Positions 25,565-38,265 of a stretch of 64,000 nt of DNA are shown here, piece by piece. Positions within the stretch are counted from its first letter, which is position 1; the number at the start of each line of letters is the position of its first letter. The notes below the pieces were generated by a model that was not told the origin of the DNA, did not search any database, and saw only the letters and a program-made list of their open reading frames with translations. The stretch comes from Thiobacillus denitrificans (GTDB lineage: Bacteria > Pseudomonadota > Gammaproteobacteria > Burkholderiales > Thiobacillaceae): NCBI GenBank assembly GCA_020723405.1, contig DYIY01000001.1, positions 343,823 through 407,822 of the forward strand, written 5' to 3'. A program made the position numbers and the translations under genes.

Positions 25565-27823
25565 TTAGAAGCCCTTGAACGGGGACGGCGGGAAGGACTT
25601 GATCAGCGCCGCGTAGTCGTTGATCTTCTGGGGCAGGGTGGCGATGTCGGTGATCGCCACTTCCACGTCATGGACCCGCTCGGTTTCCAGGTTCATGCCC
25701 TTCAGGGTGTCGCCCACCTTGGACAGGCGGTAACGGCCCAGTTCGGAACCCTTGACGAAGTGGCACTGGTACTCGTCGCCGTGCTTGCAGCCCATCAGCA
25801 TGACGCCGTCGTAGCCGCCGTTCAGGGCGTCGGTGATCCAGATGGTGTTCACGGAACCCAGGCAGCGCACCGGGATGACCCGCACGAAGGGGTCGTACTC
25901 GTTGCGGTTCATGCCGGCCATGTCCAGGGCGGGGTAGGCGTCGTTCTCGCAGGCCAGGATGAGGATGCGCGGCTTTTCGGAGAACTCGTCCGGCACGTCC
26001 ACGGCCTTGATCTGGGAACCCACGGTGTTCACCGAGTAGTTCTCGAAGGAGATCACCCGCACCGGGCAGGCGCCCATGCAGGTGCCGCAACGGCGGCAGC
26101 GGGACTCGTTGAACAGGGGGAAGCGCTTCTCGTCCTCGTCGATGGCGCCGAAGGGACATTCCACGGTGCAGCGCTTGCACTGGGTGCAGCCTTCCAGGCG
26201 CACGGTGGGGAAGGACAGGTCACCGGCCCGGGGATGGGCGGCACGGCCCAGACCGGCGTTCTCCATGGCCTGGATGGCCTTCATGGCGGCGCCGGTGGCG
26301 TCTTCCTGGGCTTGCAGGATGTCCATGGGGCGACGCACGGGACCGGCGGCGTAGATGCCGGTACGGCGGGTCTCGTAGGGGAAGCAGATGAAGTGGGAGT
26401 CGTTGAAGCCGTGCTTGAACTGGGGCATGTCCGGTCCCTGACGGTAGGTCAGGTTGAGGATGGACTCCACCGGGACGCTGGCCACCACTTCCTTGGGGGC
26501 CTCTCCTTCGGCCGGGGCTTCAGCGGCAGCCGGGGCGGCGGCAGCGTCGATGTTCACGCCGGAGTTGGGCACCACGCCGGTGGCCAGGACCACCAGATCC
26601 ACTTCCGCCTGGGTGTCTTCGTTGAGGATCAGGTCCTTGAACTTGACCGTGCAACCGTTGCCGTTGGGCAGCACCTGGGAGACCACGCCCTTGGAGAAGA
26701 TCACGCCCTTGTTCTGGGCGGCCCGGTAGAAGTCCTCGCCGTTGCCGGGGGTGCGCAGGTCGGTGAACAGGACGGCGGTGTCGATGTCCGGGTTGCTGTC
26801 CTTGAAGTACATGGCCTGCTTGATGCTGGTGTTGCAGCAGAAGCCGGAGCAGTACTGCAGGTGGGTGCCGCTGGCGTCACGCTGGCCGGCGCACTGGACG
26901 AAGACCACGGATTTCACCGGCTGGCCGTCGGACGGCCGGCAGATGGGCTTGCCTTCGGCGGCGGCGGCCTTGGCCAGGGCTTCCAGGCCGGCCTGGTCCA
27001 CCACGTTGGGGGTCTTGCCGTAGCCGAACTCGGGCAGCTTGTTGGCGTCGTAGAGGCTGAAGCCGGTGGCCTGGATGATGGCGCCGATGTCTTCCTGGGC
27101 CACGTTGCCGGATTCCACGGCGATCTCCACCTTGAAGCGGCCGGGGGCGCCGTCGGTCTTGGCGACGGTGGCGTTCAGGTAGACCTTGATGTTGGAGTCG
27201 GCTTCGATGCGGGCGACCATGTCGGCCACGCCGTTGTCCTCGGGGGCCTTGAAGGGCTCCCGGGTGGGCACGCGGCGGTACAGCTTGCCGGCCCAGCCGC
27301 CCAGGGCGCCGGTCTTTTCCACCAGCACCACCTTGTAGCCGGCCTTGGAGGCTTCCAGGGCGGAGGTCATGCCGGACATGCCGCCACCGACCACCAGCAG
27401 GGTCTTGACGCTGCCGGTCTTCTGGTTGCCGGGAGGCACGGTCATGGCCTTCACTTCGGCGCAGGCCATGCGCACGTAGTCTTCCGCCATTTCCTGGGTG
27501 GTTTCCCGGGCTTCCTCGGTGTCGGGACGGATCCAGATCACGCCTTCGCGCAGGTTGCCCCGGCTCATGGCGATGGTGGGGAAGTTGAACGCTTCGGTCT
27601 TGGCCCGGCGGGAACAGGCGCAGAGGGCGGCGTGGGTGACGCCTTCGTTGTCGATGTCGTTCTGGATCATGGCCACGCCGTCGGCGGAGCAGAGGAAGTC
27701 GTGCTCACGCACGAGGTTCATCTTGCCGGACTTGGTGGCGGTCTTGACCAGGGCGGCGGTGTCGAGACGGGTCCCGATCTCGCAGCCTTTGCAGATGTAT
27801 GCAGCAGTTTTCGTTTCAGCCAT
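25565..27823 (-). CDS. qmoB: QmoB-type HdrA-like flavoprotein
   Basis: 752 aa. An N-terminal cysteine-bearing segment ('YICKGCEIG', 'CACSRRAK') leads to an FAD domain ('LLVVGGGMSGMTSALEASKA' at ~150), two ferredoxin-type clusters ('CTQCKRCTVECP' and 'CRRCGTCMGACP', about 570-610) and a C-terminal MvhD/FrhD-like domain ('ILACENDAYPALDMAG', 'VRCLGSVNTIWI'). This is the QmoB layout. Qmo links APS reductase to the electron-transport chain; in sulfur oxidisers it runs in the oxidative direction. Start ATG 27823 lies six bases after qmoA, so a shared operon is clear. Confidence 0.92.
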   Translation of the reverse strand: MAETKTAAYICKGCEIGTRLDTAALVKTATKSGKMNLVREHDFLCSADGVAMIQNDIDNEGVTHAALCACSRRAKTEAFNFPTIAMSRGNLREGVIWIRPDTEEARETTQEMAEDYVRMACAEVKAMTVPPGNQKTGSVKTLLVVGGGMSGMTSALEASKAGYKVVLVEKTGALGGWAGKLYRRVPTREPFKAPEDNGVADMVARIEADSNIKVYLNATVAKTDGAPGRFKVEIAVESGNVAQEDIGAIIQATGFSLYDANKLPEFGYGKTPNVVDQAGLEALAKAAAAEGKPICRPSDGQPVKSVVFVQCAGQRDASGTHLQYCSGFCCNTSIKQAMYFKDSNPDIDTAVLFTDLRTPGNGEDFYRAAQNKGVIFSKGVVSQVLPNGNGCTVKFKDLILNEDTQAEVDLVVLATGVVPNSGVNIDAAAAPAAAEAPAEGEAPKEVVASVPVESILNLTYRQGPDMPQFKHGFNDSHFICFPYETRRTGIYAAGPVRRPMDILQAQEDATGAAMKAIQAMENAGLGRAAHPRAGDLSFPTVRLEGCTQCKRCTVECPFGAIDEDEKRFPLFNESRCRRCGTCMGACPVRVISFENYSVNTVGSQIKAVDVPDEFSEKPRILILACENDAYPALDMAGMNRNEYDPFVRVIPVRCLGSVNTIWITDALNGGYDGVMLMGCKHGDEYQCHFVKGSELGRYRLSKVGDTLKGMNLETERVHDVEVAITDIATLPQKINDYAALIKSFPPSPFKGF

Positions 27824-27828
27824 TTTTC

Positions 27829-29112
27829 TCAAGCCTCCGCGCGGGCGACTTTGTTGACGACCTGGATGGCCCGCAGGGCAGCCGCGGTGGCGCTCTGCAC
27901 GGCCCGGTTCACATCCAGTGCGTTGGTGGCGCAACCGGCGCCGAAGATGCCGGCGTTGGCCGGGTCGGCCATGAGGAAGCCGGAGGAATCGCTCATCACT
28001 TCAGCGGGGATGTTCACGCCCTTGACGGCGGGTTCCATGCCCAGGGCCAGCACCACCAGATCGTGGGCGTTGGCGTAGCGGATGTAGCCTTCGGTGTTCA
28101 CGCCGTTGCACACCGGGTTGCCGGCCTTGTCCTCGGTGATGCGCGCCACTTTCGACTTCACGAAGGTGACGTTGGGATTGGCCTTCACCTTCTGGTAGAA
28201 GTCCTCGAAGCGGTCGATGGCGCGGATGTCGATGAAGTAGATGGTGGACTTGCCTTCGTCACCATACTTTTCCTGCACGTAGTGGGTCTGCTTGAGAGAG
28301 CCCATGCAGCAGAAGCGGGAACAGTGGCGCAGGTGGTTCTCGTCCCGGGAGCCGGCGCACTGGATGAAGGCGATGTTCTTCGCCTCCTTGCCGTCGGAGG
28401 GGCGCAGGATCTTGCCGCCGGTGGGGCCGTGGGGATCGGCCAGGCGCTCGAATTCCACGTTGGTGATGACGTTGGGGAAGCGGTCGTAGCCGTAGTAGAC
28501 GATCTTCTCGGCGTCGTAGGGCTTCCAGCCGGTGGCCCAGACGATGGCGCCGGCGGAGAGGTTGATGGTCTCTTCCTGGTCGTCCAGGTTCACCGCGTCG
28601 TACTTGCAGGCGGCCTTGGCCTTGTCGGCGTCGGGGGTGCCGATGATGGACGGGTCGATGACGTAACGCTGGGGATAGGCCATGTTGGACGGCAGGTAGG
28701 CCGCCTTGATCTTGCCCAGGTTGTAGTTGAACTCGTCGTCGATCTCGGTGCTGACGGCCTTGCCGCACTCGCCGCAGGCGGTGCAGTTGGAATTCACGTA
28801 ACGGGGCTTCAACTTGACGGACACGCTGTAGGCGCCCTTGGTGCCGGTGATGCCGGTCACTTCCGCCAGGGTGAGCACCTGGATGCGGGGGTTGGCCTTG
28901 AGCCGGCGCAGGTTGATTTCCAGGCCGCAGGTGGGATGGCACATCTTGGGGAAGTACCGGTAGAGCTGAACGGTACGGCCGCCCAGGTACGGGTTCTTCT
29001 CCACCAGAACGACTTGCTTCCCGGTTTCGGCCGCTTCAAGCGCGGCTGTCATGCCCGAGATGCCGCCGCCCACGACCAGAATGGTCTGGTTGGTCGCCAC
29101 TACAGACGTCAT
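27829..29112 (-). CDS. qmoA: QmoA-type HdrA-like flavoprotein
   Basis: 427 aa. FAD-binding 'ILVVGGGISGMTAALEAAE' near the N-terminus, the HdrA-like 'NPYLGGRTVQLYRYFPKMC', a cysteine cluster 'NCTACGECG' and 'CSRFCCMGSLKQ'. It lacks the ferredoxin and MvhD parts of QmoB, as QmoA should. ATG 29112 is chosen because the FAD motif starts ten residues later. First gene of the operon; 185 bases separate it from the small membrane protein gene upstream. Confidence 0.92.
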   Translation of the reverse strand: MTSVVATNQTILVVGGGISGMTAALEAAETGKQVVLVEKNPYLGGRTVQLYRYFPKMCHPTCGLEINLRRLKANPRIQVLTLAEVTGITGTKGAYSVSVKLKPRYVNSNCTACGECGKAVSTEIDDEFNYNLGKIKAAYLPSNMAYPQRYVIDPSIIGTPDADKAKAACKYDAVNLDDQEETINLSAGAIVWATGWKPYDAEKIVYYGYDRFPNVITNVEFERLADPHGPTGGKILRPSDGKEAKNIAFIQCAGSRDENHLRHCSRFCCMGSLKQTHYVQEKYGDEGKSTIYFIDIRAIDRFEDFYQKVKANPNVTFVKSKVARITEDKAGNPVCNGVNTEGYIRYANAHDLVVLALGMEPAVKGVNIPAEVMSDSSGFLMADPANAGIFGAGCATNALDVNRAVQSATAAALRAIQVVNKVARAEA

Positions 29113-29217
29113 GTATCGCCTCCGATGGGTGAAGACTTCAGGGATTTGGGGAGACCGGGCAGGCTGAACCACGGCCCGGCCAAATAGGCGCGAATGTTAC
29201 TGGAAACACCCACCCCC

Positions 29218-29229
29218 CCGATATATCGG
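29218..29229. promoter_or_regulatory. 12-bp palindrome upstream of qmoA
   Basis: CCGATATATCGG is a perfect 12-bp palindrome 106 bases before the qmoA start, in the otherwise gene-free stretch 29113-29297. It may be an operator; the protein is unknown. Confidence 0.35.
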
Positions 29230-29297
29230 AGTAATCGAAAGTTCTTATGAACGAATAGACTGGGTAAATCCGATGCGCTGCGGGGGGTTTACGCAAC

Positions 29298-29693
29298 TCA
29301 ACAGTGGAGCACGAACAGGATCAAGACCCCCAGGGCAAATACCATGGCGGTGAACACGATAAACGGCCGCCAGTGGGTGGTGATGTGTTTCCGCTTGCGC
29401 TCCAGGTTGTGCCACAGCTCGCTGATGGCCCCCAGGATGCTGATGGCAAAGAAGGGGGCGATGAGGGCCAGGCCCAGGATCACCCAGTCGGTGTTGCCCC
29501 AGCGCCGGCATTCCTTGGGCATGGAAGACATGGCCGAATCCCAGTTGCTGATGGCCAGCCAGAGCAACAGGCCGGCCACCCCCATCACCACCCCGCTCCA
29601 ACCCATGAGCACCCAGAAATGCCGGTTCTCCAGGGTGGCCAGCAGTTCCGTCCAGGTGTTGCGGGTGGGTTTGACGTGGAACTTGCGGGCCAT
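29298..29693 (-). CDS. Small three-helix membrane protein
   Basis: 131 aa with three hydrophobic segments (about 27-50, 70-92, 108-129) and a basic loop 'ERKRKHITTHW'. No family recognised and no heme-b histidine pair pattern of QmoC. It starts 15 bases after the valS stop and precedes the qmo operon, so it may be co-transcribed with either. The frame and a GGAG ribosome site before ATG 29693 support it as a real gene. Confidence 0.7.
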   Translation of the reverse strand: MARKFHVKPTRNTWTELLATLENRHFWVLMGWSGVVMGVAGLLLWLAISNWDSAMSSMPKECRRWGNTDWVILGLALIAPFFAISILGAISELWHNLERKRKHITTHWRPFIVFTAMVFALGVLILFVLHC

Positions 29694-29708
29694 GGGTCGG
29701 GGCTCCTT

Positions 29709-32429
29709 CTAGCCGAGTTTCTGGCGCTGGGCGCGCAGCTTGTCCAGCGTGGCGGTGAAGTCCGCCAGGCGCTTCCTTTCCTGCTCCACCACCGCCGGCG
29801 GCGCCCGGTCCACGAAGCTGGCGTTGGACAGCTTGCCGGTGGCCTTGGCAATCTCCCCGTCCAGGCGGGCGATTTCCTTGTCCAGGCGGGCGATTTCCGC
29901 CCCCTTGTCGATTTCCACGTGGAGCATGATGCGCCAGTCGCCCACCACGGACACCGGGGCGTCGCCCTCGGGCAGGACAGACACCGACTCCACCCGCTCC
30001 AGGCGGCCCAGGGCAGCCATGTAGGGGGCGTAGTCGGCGGCCCGGGCGGCATCGCCTTCCAGGTAGAGGGGCACCTTCAGGGCCGGGGACAGGTTCATCT
30101 CGCCGCGCAGGTTGCGCACCGCGTTGACCAGTTCCTTGAGGCCGGCCATGGCCGCCTGGGCGGCGGGGTGGGCCCGGCCGGCATCGCGGGCCGGATAGGG
30201 GGCGAGCATGATGCTCTGCCCCGATTTGCCGGCCAGGGGCGCCACCGCCTGCCAGAGTTCCTCGGTGATGAAGGGGATGATGGGGTGGGCCAGGCGCAGC
30301 AGGGTTTCCAGCACGGCGAGCAGGGTGTGCCGGGTGCTGGCGGCGGCCGCCCCGCCCCGGGCGATCTGCACCTTGGCCAGTTCCAGGTACCAGTCGCAAT
30401 ACTCGTCCCAGACGAATTCGTAGACGGCCCGGGCGGCCATGTCGAAACGATACTGGTCGAAACCGGCCCGCACCTCGGCCACCGCCTGGTCCAGGCGGGC
30501 CAGGATCCAGCGGTCCACGAAGGTGGCTTCGCCGGCGGCGATCTCCTGGCCTTCGCAGTTCATCAGCACGAAGCGGCTGGCGTTCCACAGCTTGTTGCAG
30601 AAGTTGCGGTAGCCCTCGCAGCGGGCCATGTCGAACTTGATGTCCCGGCCGTGGGTGGCCAGGCTGGCGAAGGTGAAGCGCAGGGCGTCGGTGCCGAAGC
30701 TGGCGATGCCGTCGGCGAATTCCTTGCGGGTGGCCTTTTCGATGCCGGCCGCCTGCTTGGGGTTCATGAGCCCCACGGTGCGCTTGGCCACCAGGTCGTC
30801 CAGGCTGATGCCGTCGATGAGGTCGATGGGATCCAGCACGTTGCCCTTGGACTTGGACATCTTGTTGCCGTGGGCGTCCCGCACCAGGCCGGTGACGTAC
30901 ACGTCCCGGAAGGGCACCTTCCCGGTGAAGTGCAGGGTCATCATGACCATGCGCGCCACCCAGAAGAAGATGATGTCGAAGCCGGTGACCAGCACGCTGG
31001 TGGGCAGGTAATGCTTCAGTTCCCAGGTGTCTGCCGGCCAGCCCAGGGTGGAGAAGGGCCACAGGGCGGAGGAGAACCAGGTGTCCAGCACGTCCTCGTC
31101 CCGGCGGATGGCCTTGCCACCAGCCAGTCTGCTGGCCTCCGCCTCGTCCCGGGCCACGTAGATGCCGCCGTCCTCGTCGTACCAGGCGGGGATGCGGTGG
31201 CCCCACCAGAGCTGGCGGGAGATGCACCAGTCCTGGATGTTCTCCAGCCACTGGCGGTAGGTGGTGGTCCAGTTCTCGGGGACGAAGCGCAGTTCCCCCT
31301 TGTCCACCACGTCCAGGGCCTGTTTGGCCAGGCCTTCCATGCTCATGAACCACTGGTCGGTGAGCATGGGTTCGATGACGGCGTGGGTACGGTCGCCCCG
31401 GGGGATCTGCAGCTTGTGGGGCTTGGCGGAGGCCAGCAATCCCTTGGCCTGCAATTCGTCCAGGATCTTCTGCCGGGCCACGTAGCGGTCCAGGCCCTGG
31501 TATTCCGCCGGGGCCAGGTCGTTCATCTTCGCGTCCAGGGTGAGGACGTTGATGGCCGGCAGATGGTGGCGCTGGCCCACCTGCCAGTCGTTGAAATCGT
31601 GGGCCGGGGTGATCTTCACCACGCCGGTGCCGAACTCCCGGTCCACGTAGTCGTCGGCGATGATGGGGATGGTGCGTTCGGCGATGGGCAGGCGCACCGT
31701 CTTGCCCACCAAGTGGGCGTAGCGCTCGTCGGCCGGGTTCACCGCCACGGCGGTGTCGCCCAGCAGGGTTTCCGGACGGGTGGTGGCCACGGTGAGGTGG
31801 CCTGAACCGTCCTCAAGGGGATAGTTGATCTCCCAGATGAAGCCGTCCTCTTCCTCGCTCACCACTTCCAGGTCGGACACGGCGGTGCCCAGCACCGGGT
31901 CCCAGTTCACCAGGCGCTTGCCGCGATAGATGAGGCCTTCGTTGTAGAGGCGCACGAACACTTCGGTGACGGCGGTGGACAGGCCCTCGTCCATGGTGAA
32001 GCGTTCCCGGGACCAGTCCGGGCTGGTGCCCAGGCGGCGCATCTGCCGGGTAATGGTGGAACCGGAATGTTCCTTCCATTCCCAGACCTTCTCCAGGAAC
32101 GTCTCCCGGCCCAGGTCATGGCGGCTGATCTTCTGGGCGTCCAGTTGCCGTTCCACCACGATCTGGGTGGCGATGCCGGCGTGGTCGGTGCCCGGCTGCC
32201 ACAGGGTATTGTCGCCGGCCATGCGATGGTAGCGGGTCAGGGCGTCCATGAGGCCGTGCTGGAAGGCATGGCCCATGTGCAGGGTGCCGGTGACGTTGGG
32301 CGGCGGCAGCAGGATGCAGTAGAAGGGCTTGCCCTCCTCCCGGCCCATGCCGTAGTAGCCCGAACCTTCCCAGTGGGCGTACCAGCGCTTTTCGATGTCG
32401 TGGGGTTCGAAGGACTTGGCGAGTTCCAT
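29709..32429 (-). CDS. valS: Valyl-tRNA synthetase
   Basis: 906 aa class I aminoacyl-tRNA synthetase. '[19 protein letters not shown]' holds the HIGH-type motif and '[19 protein letters not shown]' the KMSKS motif. The editing domain lies between, and the C-terminal coiled coil ('[20 protein letters not shown]') is the tRNA-binding arm of ValRS. ATG 32429 gives '[20 protein letters not shown]', the family N-terminus; the frame is open farther upstream but without similarity. Confidence 0.97.
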   Translation of the reverse strand: MELAKSFEPHDIEKRWYAHWEGSGYYGMGREEGKPFYCILLPPPNVTGTLHMGHAFQHGLMDALTRYHRMAGDNTLWQPGTDHAGIATQIVVERQLDAQKISRHDLGRETFLEKVWEWKEHSGSTITRQMRRLGTSPDWSRERFTMDEGLSTAVTEVFVRLYNEGLIYRGKRLVNWDPVLGTAVSDLEVVSEEEDGFIWEINYPLEDGSGHLTVATTRPETLLGDTAVAVNPADERYAHLVGKTVRLPIAERTIPIIADDYVDREFGTGVVKITPAHDFNDWQVGQRHHLPAINVLTLDAKMNDLAPAEYQGLDRYVARQKILDELQAKGLLASAKPHKLQIPRGDRTHAVIEPMLTDQWFMSMEGLAKQALDVVDKGELRFVPENWTTTYRQWLENIQDWCISRQLWWGHRIPAWYDEDGGIYVARDEAEASRLAGGKAIRRDEDVLDTWFSSALWPFSTLGWPADTWELKHYLPTSVLVTGFDIIFFWVARMVMMTLHFTGKVPFRDVYVTGLVRDAHGNKMSKSKGNVLDPIDLIDGISLDDLVAKRTVGLMNPKQAAGIEKATRKEFADGIASFGTDALRFTFASLATHGRDIKFDMARCEGYRNFCNKLWNASRFVLMNCEGQEIAAGEATFVDRWILARLDQAVAEVRAGFDQYRFDMAARAVYEFVWDEYCDWYLELAKVQIARGGAAAASTRHTLLAVLETLLRLAHPIIPFITEELWQAVAPLAGKSGQSIMLAPYPARDAGRAHPAAQAAMAGLKELVNAVRNLRGEMNLSPALKVPLYLEGDAARAADYAPYMAALGRLERVESVSVLPEGDAPVSVVGDWRIMLHVEIDKGAEIARLDKEIARLDGEIAKATGKLSNASFVDRAPPAVVEQERKRLADFTATLDKLRAQRQKLG

Positions 32430-32508
32430 GGCGCGAAAACAAGACGCGGGGCTTGTTGACCCCGCGTCTGATGATTGAAAAGTGGCCGTGATTATACGGC
32501 CAGCCGAT

Positions 32509-32910
32509 TCACTCGGCCCCGTCCTTGCGCCCCAGCTCCTCCCGGATGGCCTTGCGCACTGCGTCCTCCACCCGAAGTTGCTGGCGGATGAACATGTCGA
32601 TGAGGCGTTGTTCCATGGCAGCCACCAGACGGGCCATCTCGGCATTCACGTGGGCCGGCAGCGGTGCGGGTGGCTCGGCCAGCAGGCGCTCACCCACCCG
32701 GCGGTCCCCCTGGCGGCGGTCCCCCCGGCGGCGGTCCACGGCCTGCCGCTCCCCTCCCGTCCAACCCTGGGGCTGATCCTCCGTCACCACTTCGGTGAGC
32801 AGGGGAAAATCGTCGTACTCCAGGCCCTTTTCGCGCAGGGCGTCGGGGGCCCGCTTGCCGAACAGGGCGTCGATCTTGCCGAACAGGTCGCCGTTGCCGT
32901 CGTCGCTCAT
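32509..32910 (-). CDS. Hypothetical protein between holC and valS
   Basis: 133 aa, acidic N-terminal half ('[18 protein letters not shown]'), an arginine-rich middle ('[18 protein letters not shown]') and a helical C-terminus ('[20 protein letters not shown]'). Similar short proteins sit next to holC in other betaproteobacteria, but no function is known. Its ATG overlaps the holC stop by four bases, which supports translation. Confidence 0.7.
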   Translation of the reverse strand: MSDDGNGDLFGKIDALFGKRAPDALREKGLEYDDFPLLTEVVTEDQPQGWTGGERQAVDRRRGDRRQGDRRVGERLLAEPPAPLPAHVNAEMARLVAAMEQRLIDMFIRQQLRVEDAVRKAIREELGRKDGAE

Positions 32911-33332
32911 CGGCCGTCCGCCAGGTCGTGGGTTTCCACCTGATAACCCCGTTCCCGGTAGAAACGCAGCCGGGCCCGGGCCTGGTCCCGGTCTTCCGGT
33001 GCCGTGGTGACGATCTCCAGCACCCGGGCAAAGCGGCCGAAGAAGGCTGGAGTCTCGCCCTCCAGGTTGATGAGCACGTCGGGGCTGGCCAGTTCGTCCG
33101 GGTTCTCGCCGATGAGGATGGGCGTCTCTCCGGCCAGGGGATGGCCACAGCGCACGTGGGGCAGGAAGGACAACTGCTGGGCGGTCCAGAAATACTGGTC
33201 CAGTTCCTGGCAGCGGGCTGGTTGGCGAATGAACACCAGGGCCCGCTGGCCGGCCTGAAAGGTCTTGGCGGCCAGCTTGCGGGCCACTTCGGCCTTGGCC
33301 GGAGCATTGAAGTAGAAATCGACGCGGGTCAT
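32907..33332 (-). CDS. holC: DNA polymerase III chi subunit
   Basis: 141 aa. 'MTRVDFYFNAPAKAEVARKL' and 'ARALVF'-like strand with 'LDQYFWTAQQLSFLPH' match HolC. Chi links the clamp loader to single-strand-binding protein. ATG 33332 is preferred over an upstream in-frame ATG at 33353 because the family begins at this methionine. HolC followed by ValS is a conserved order. Confidence 0.9.
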   Translation of the reverse strand: MTRVDFYFNAPAKAEVARKLAAKTFQAGQRALVFIRQPARCQELDQYFWTAQQLSFLPHVRCGHPLAGETPILIGENPDELASPDVLINLEGETPAFFGRFARVLEIVTTAPEDRDQARARLRFYRERGYQVETHDLADGR

Positions 33333-33466
33333 CGTTCCTGTGCGGGGGGTCACGCTGGTGTGCGAAGGTTAGTGCTATAACCCGCCTAGCGCCAGCCCGG
33401 CCCCGGATGGGAACCCGCAAAAGGCCCGGCCGGTCCCAAACCCACCCACCACACCGAGGAGACACC

Positions 33467-34270
33467 ATGAGACTTGCCCCCCTGTTCCGTCTGGCCGCCC
33501 TGGCCCTGGGCCTGGCCGCCACCCCCGCCGTCCAGGCCGCGGTGGAAACCTTCAGCATCGACAACACCCACAGCTTCGCCAACTGGGAATTGCGCCACGT
33601 GGTGGCCCGCACCAGCGGCACCTTCTGGGACATCAAGGGCAAGGTACTGCTGGACACGGACAATATCGCCAAGTCTTCGGTGGATGCGGTCATCAGCATT
33701 TACAGCCTGAACTCCAGCCACCTGCGCCGGGACGTGCACGTGCTGACCGACGAATTCCTCGACGCCCGCAATTATCCGGAGATGAAGTTCGTGTCCAGCA
33801 CGGTGAAACCCGCCAGCGCCGACAAGGGCACCATGACCGGGCAACTCACCCTCCACGGCGTCACCAAGCCGGTGACCCTGAACTACGAAATCCTGGGCAT
33901 GGGCCAGGATCCCTGGGGCGGCATGCGCATGGGCTTCAAGGCCACCACCCAGATCAAGCGTTCCGATTTCGGCATCACCAAGTACACCCCCACGGGCCCG
34001 GTGGGTAACGAAGTGGACATCACTCTGTTGATCGAGGGCATCAAACTCGCCGCCGACGGTCAGCCCTGGAACGCCAAGAAGGCCGCCGAGGAGGAGGCCG
34101 CCCGGAAGGCCGCCGAAGAGAAGGCCAAGGTGATCTCCTATCCGGCCACGGGCGCCGCCCCGGCCGCCACCGCCCCCGCCGCCAGCGCGCCGGCCACCCC
34201 CGCCCCCGCCAAGAAGGAAGAGAGCGTGGAGGATCAACTGAAGAAGAAGCTGAAGGGGCTGCTGAACTAA
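33467..34270 (+). CDS. YceI-family periplasmic lipid-binding protein with extended tail
   Basis: 267 aa. Signal peptide 1-23 ('LAATPAVQA'). The YceI lipocalin-like barrel covers about residues 25-190 ('FSIDNTHSFANWELRH', 'DFGITKYTPTGPVGNEVDIT'). The last ~75 residues are unusual for the family: an alanine/glutamate-rich helix, an Ala-Pro linker and a lysine-rich end. YceI proteins bind polyprenoid lipids. AGGAGA precedes ATG 33467. Confidence 0.9.
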   Translation: MRLAPLFRLAALALGLAATPAVQAAVETFSIDNTHSFANWELRHVVARTSGTFWDIKGKVLLDTDNIAKSSVDAVISIYSLNSSHLRRDVHVLTDEFLDARNYPEMKFVSSTVKPASADKGTMTGQLTLHGVTKPVTLNYEILGMGQDPWGGMRMGFKATTQIKRSDFGITKYTPTGPVGNEVDITLLIEGIKLAADGQPWNAKKAAEEEAARKAAEEKAKVISYPATGAAPAATAPAASAPATPAPAKKEESVEDQLKKKLKGLLN

Positions 34271-34291
34271 GGGGGCTGCCCCCCACGCACG

Positions 34292-34320
34292 AACGGCCGG
34301 TCCACCCGGCCGTTTTTCAT
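34292..34320 (+). terminator. Intrinsic terminator after the YceI gene
   Basis: AACGGCCGG (34292-34300), a five-base loop, CCGGCCGTT (34306-34314), followed by TTTCATTT. It separates the YceI gene from the convergent sucCD genes. Confidence 0.8.
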
Positions 34321-34338
34321 TTCATCGCTGGAAAACCT

Positions 34339-35217
34339 TCAGCCGTGGCGGCGAATGGCCTCCGCACAGGCTTCGCCCAGCCCCGCCGGACTCTTGGCCA
34401 CCACCACCCCGGCGGCTTCCAGGGCGGCGATCTTCTCCGCCGCCGTGCCCTTGCCCCCGGCGATGATGGCGCCGGCGTGGCCCATGCGCTTGCCCGCAGG
34501 CGCGGTGACCCCGGCGATGTAGCCCGCCACCGGCTTGGTCACGCGGGCCTTGATGTACTCGGCCGCTTCCTCTTCCCGGGTGCCGCCGATCTCGCCCACC
34601 ATGATGATGGCCCCGGTATCCGGATCGGCCTGGAACATTTCCAGGCAGTCGATGAAATCCAGGCCCTTGATGGGGTCGCCGCCGATGCCCACGCAGGTGC
34701 TCTGGCCCAGGCCCAGCCGGGTGGTCTGGTAGACGGCTTCGTAGGTCAGGGTGCCGGAGCGGGAGACGATGCCCACCTTGCCCTTCTTGTGGATGAAGCC
34801 GGGCATGATGCCGATCTTGCATTCGTCCGGGGTGATGATGCCCGGGCAGTTGGGGCCGATGAGCACCGCACCGTTGGCGCGGATGGCGGCCTTCACGTTG
34901 ATCATGTCCCGCACCGGGATGCCTTCGGTGATGCACACCACCACCTGGATGCCCGCCTCCGCCGCTTCCAGGATGCCGTCGGCGGCATAGGGGGCCGGCA
35001 CGTAGATGACGCTGGCCTGGGCGCCGGCGTCGCGCACCGCGTCCTTGACGGTGTTGAACACCGGCAGGCCCAGGTGGGTCTGGCCCCCCTTGCCCGGGGT
35101 GACGCCGCCCACCATTTGCGTGCCGTAGGCGATGGCCTGTTCCGAGTGGAAGGTGCCCTGCTTGCCGGTGAAGCCCTGGCAGATGACCTTGGTGTCCTTG
35201 TTGACCAGGATGCTCAT
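34339..35217 (-). CDS. sucD: Succinyl-CoA synthetase alpha subunit
   Basis: 292 aa. CoA-binding N-terminus '[20 protein letters not shown]' and the phosphohistidine segment '[20 protein letters not shown]' (His near residue 248). With SucC it converts succinyl-CoA to succinate with formation of ATP or GTP in the TCA cycle. It begins one base after sucC ends. Confidence 0.96.
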   Translation of the reverse strand: MSILVNKDTKVICQGFTGKQGTFHSEQAIAYGTQMVGGVTPGKGGQTHLGLPVFNTVKDAVRDAGAQASVIYVPAPYAADGILEAAEAGIQVVVCITEGIPVRDMINVKAAIRANGAVLIGPNCPGIITPDECKIGIMPGFIHKKGKVGIVSRSGTLTYEAVYQTTRLGLGQSTCVGIGGDPIKGLDFIDCLEMFQADPDTGAIIMVGEIGGTREEEAAEYIKARVTKPVAGYIAGVTAPAGKRMGHAGAIIAGGKGTAAEKIAALEAAGVVVAKSPAGLGEACAEAIRRHG

Positions 35218-35218
35218 G

Positions 35219-37813
<2,595 letters not shown>

Positions 37814-37817
<4 letters not shown>

Positions 37818-38170
37818 GTCAGGCCAACCTGCGCTGGCTGGCCTCGGCCAGCCTCATCGGCCTCATCTTCCTCAGCGTGGCCTGGGAACTGTGGCTGGCC
37901 CCCCTGCGCCCCGGGGGCTCCTGGCTGGTGCTCAAGGTGCTGCCTTTGCTGGCCGGCCTGTTTGGCGTCCTGGGAGGCCGGGTCTATACCTATCGCTGGT
38001 CCACCCTCCTGGTCTGGCTCTACTTCTGTGAGGGCGTGGTGCGATCCTGGAGTGAGGCCGGTCTGTCCAGCCGTCTGGCGCTCCTGGAAACGGGCCTGGC
38101 CCTGATTTTCTTCCTGGCGGCTGCGTGGTATGCCCGCAACGCCGGACGGGAGGCTCCCCGGTCCTGTTGA
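37814..38170 (+). CDS. DUF2069 small membrane protein
   Basis: 118 aa from GTG 37814, overlapping the HugZ-like gene. Four hydrophobic segments, with 'FLSVAWELWLAPLRPGGSWL' and 'YTYRWSTLLVWLYFCEGVVR' typical of DUF2069. Function unknown. WrbA-like plus DUF2069 is a frequent pairing in proteobacteria. Its stop codon lies inside the FNR-type box of the next gene. Confidence 0.85.
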
Positions 38171-38180
38171 CTCAGGTCAA
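38167..38180. promoter_or_regulatory. FNR-type box upstream of the membrane CxxCH protein
   Basis: TTGACTCAGGTCAA is a perfect TTGAC-N4-GTCAA palindrome that overlaps the DUF2069 stop. A -10-like TAGAAT at 38225-38230 would place the box near -63, close to the class I activator position. The gene start is 85 bases away. Confidence 0.65.
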
Positions 38181-38265
38181 TGTCGGAGAAGAAGGTCCGG
38201 ATATCATCCACCCCCAGATTCAATTAGAATTTACTGATATTTATCTACCAGCAAGGTATCCACCC

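Noticed and set aside
25670..28078. A long plus-strand open frame across qmoB and qmoA
   Set aside because: Shadow frame with low-complexity Gly/Val/His composition; the opposite strand encodes complete flavoproteins.
24013..29112. Reading the Hdr-like cluster as the sHdr lipoate-linked sulfur oxidation pathway
   Set aside because: That pathway has shdrC1B1AC2B2 order with lipoate-binding protein genes. Here two HdrA-like proteins stand in tandem, one with an MvhD-like end, as in QmoAB, and no lipoate protein gene is present.
29304..31805. A long plus-strand open frame across valS
   Set aside because: Shadow of valS, whose HIGH and KMSKS motifs are intact on the other strand.
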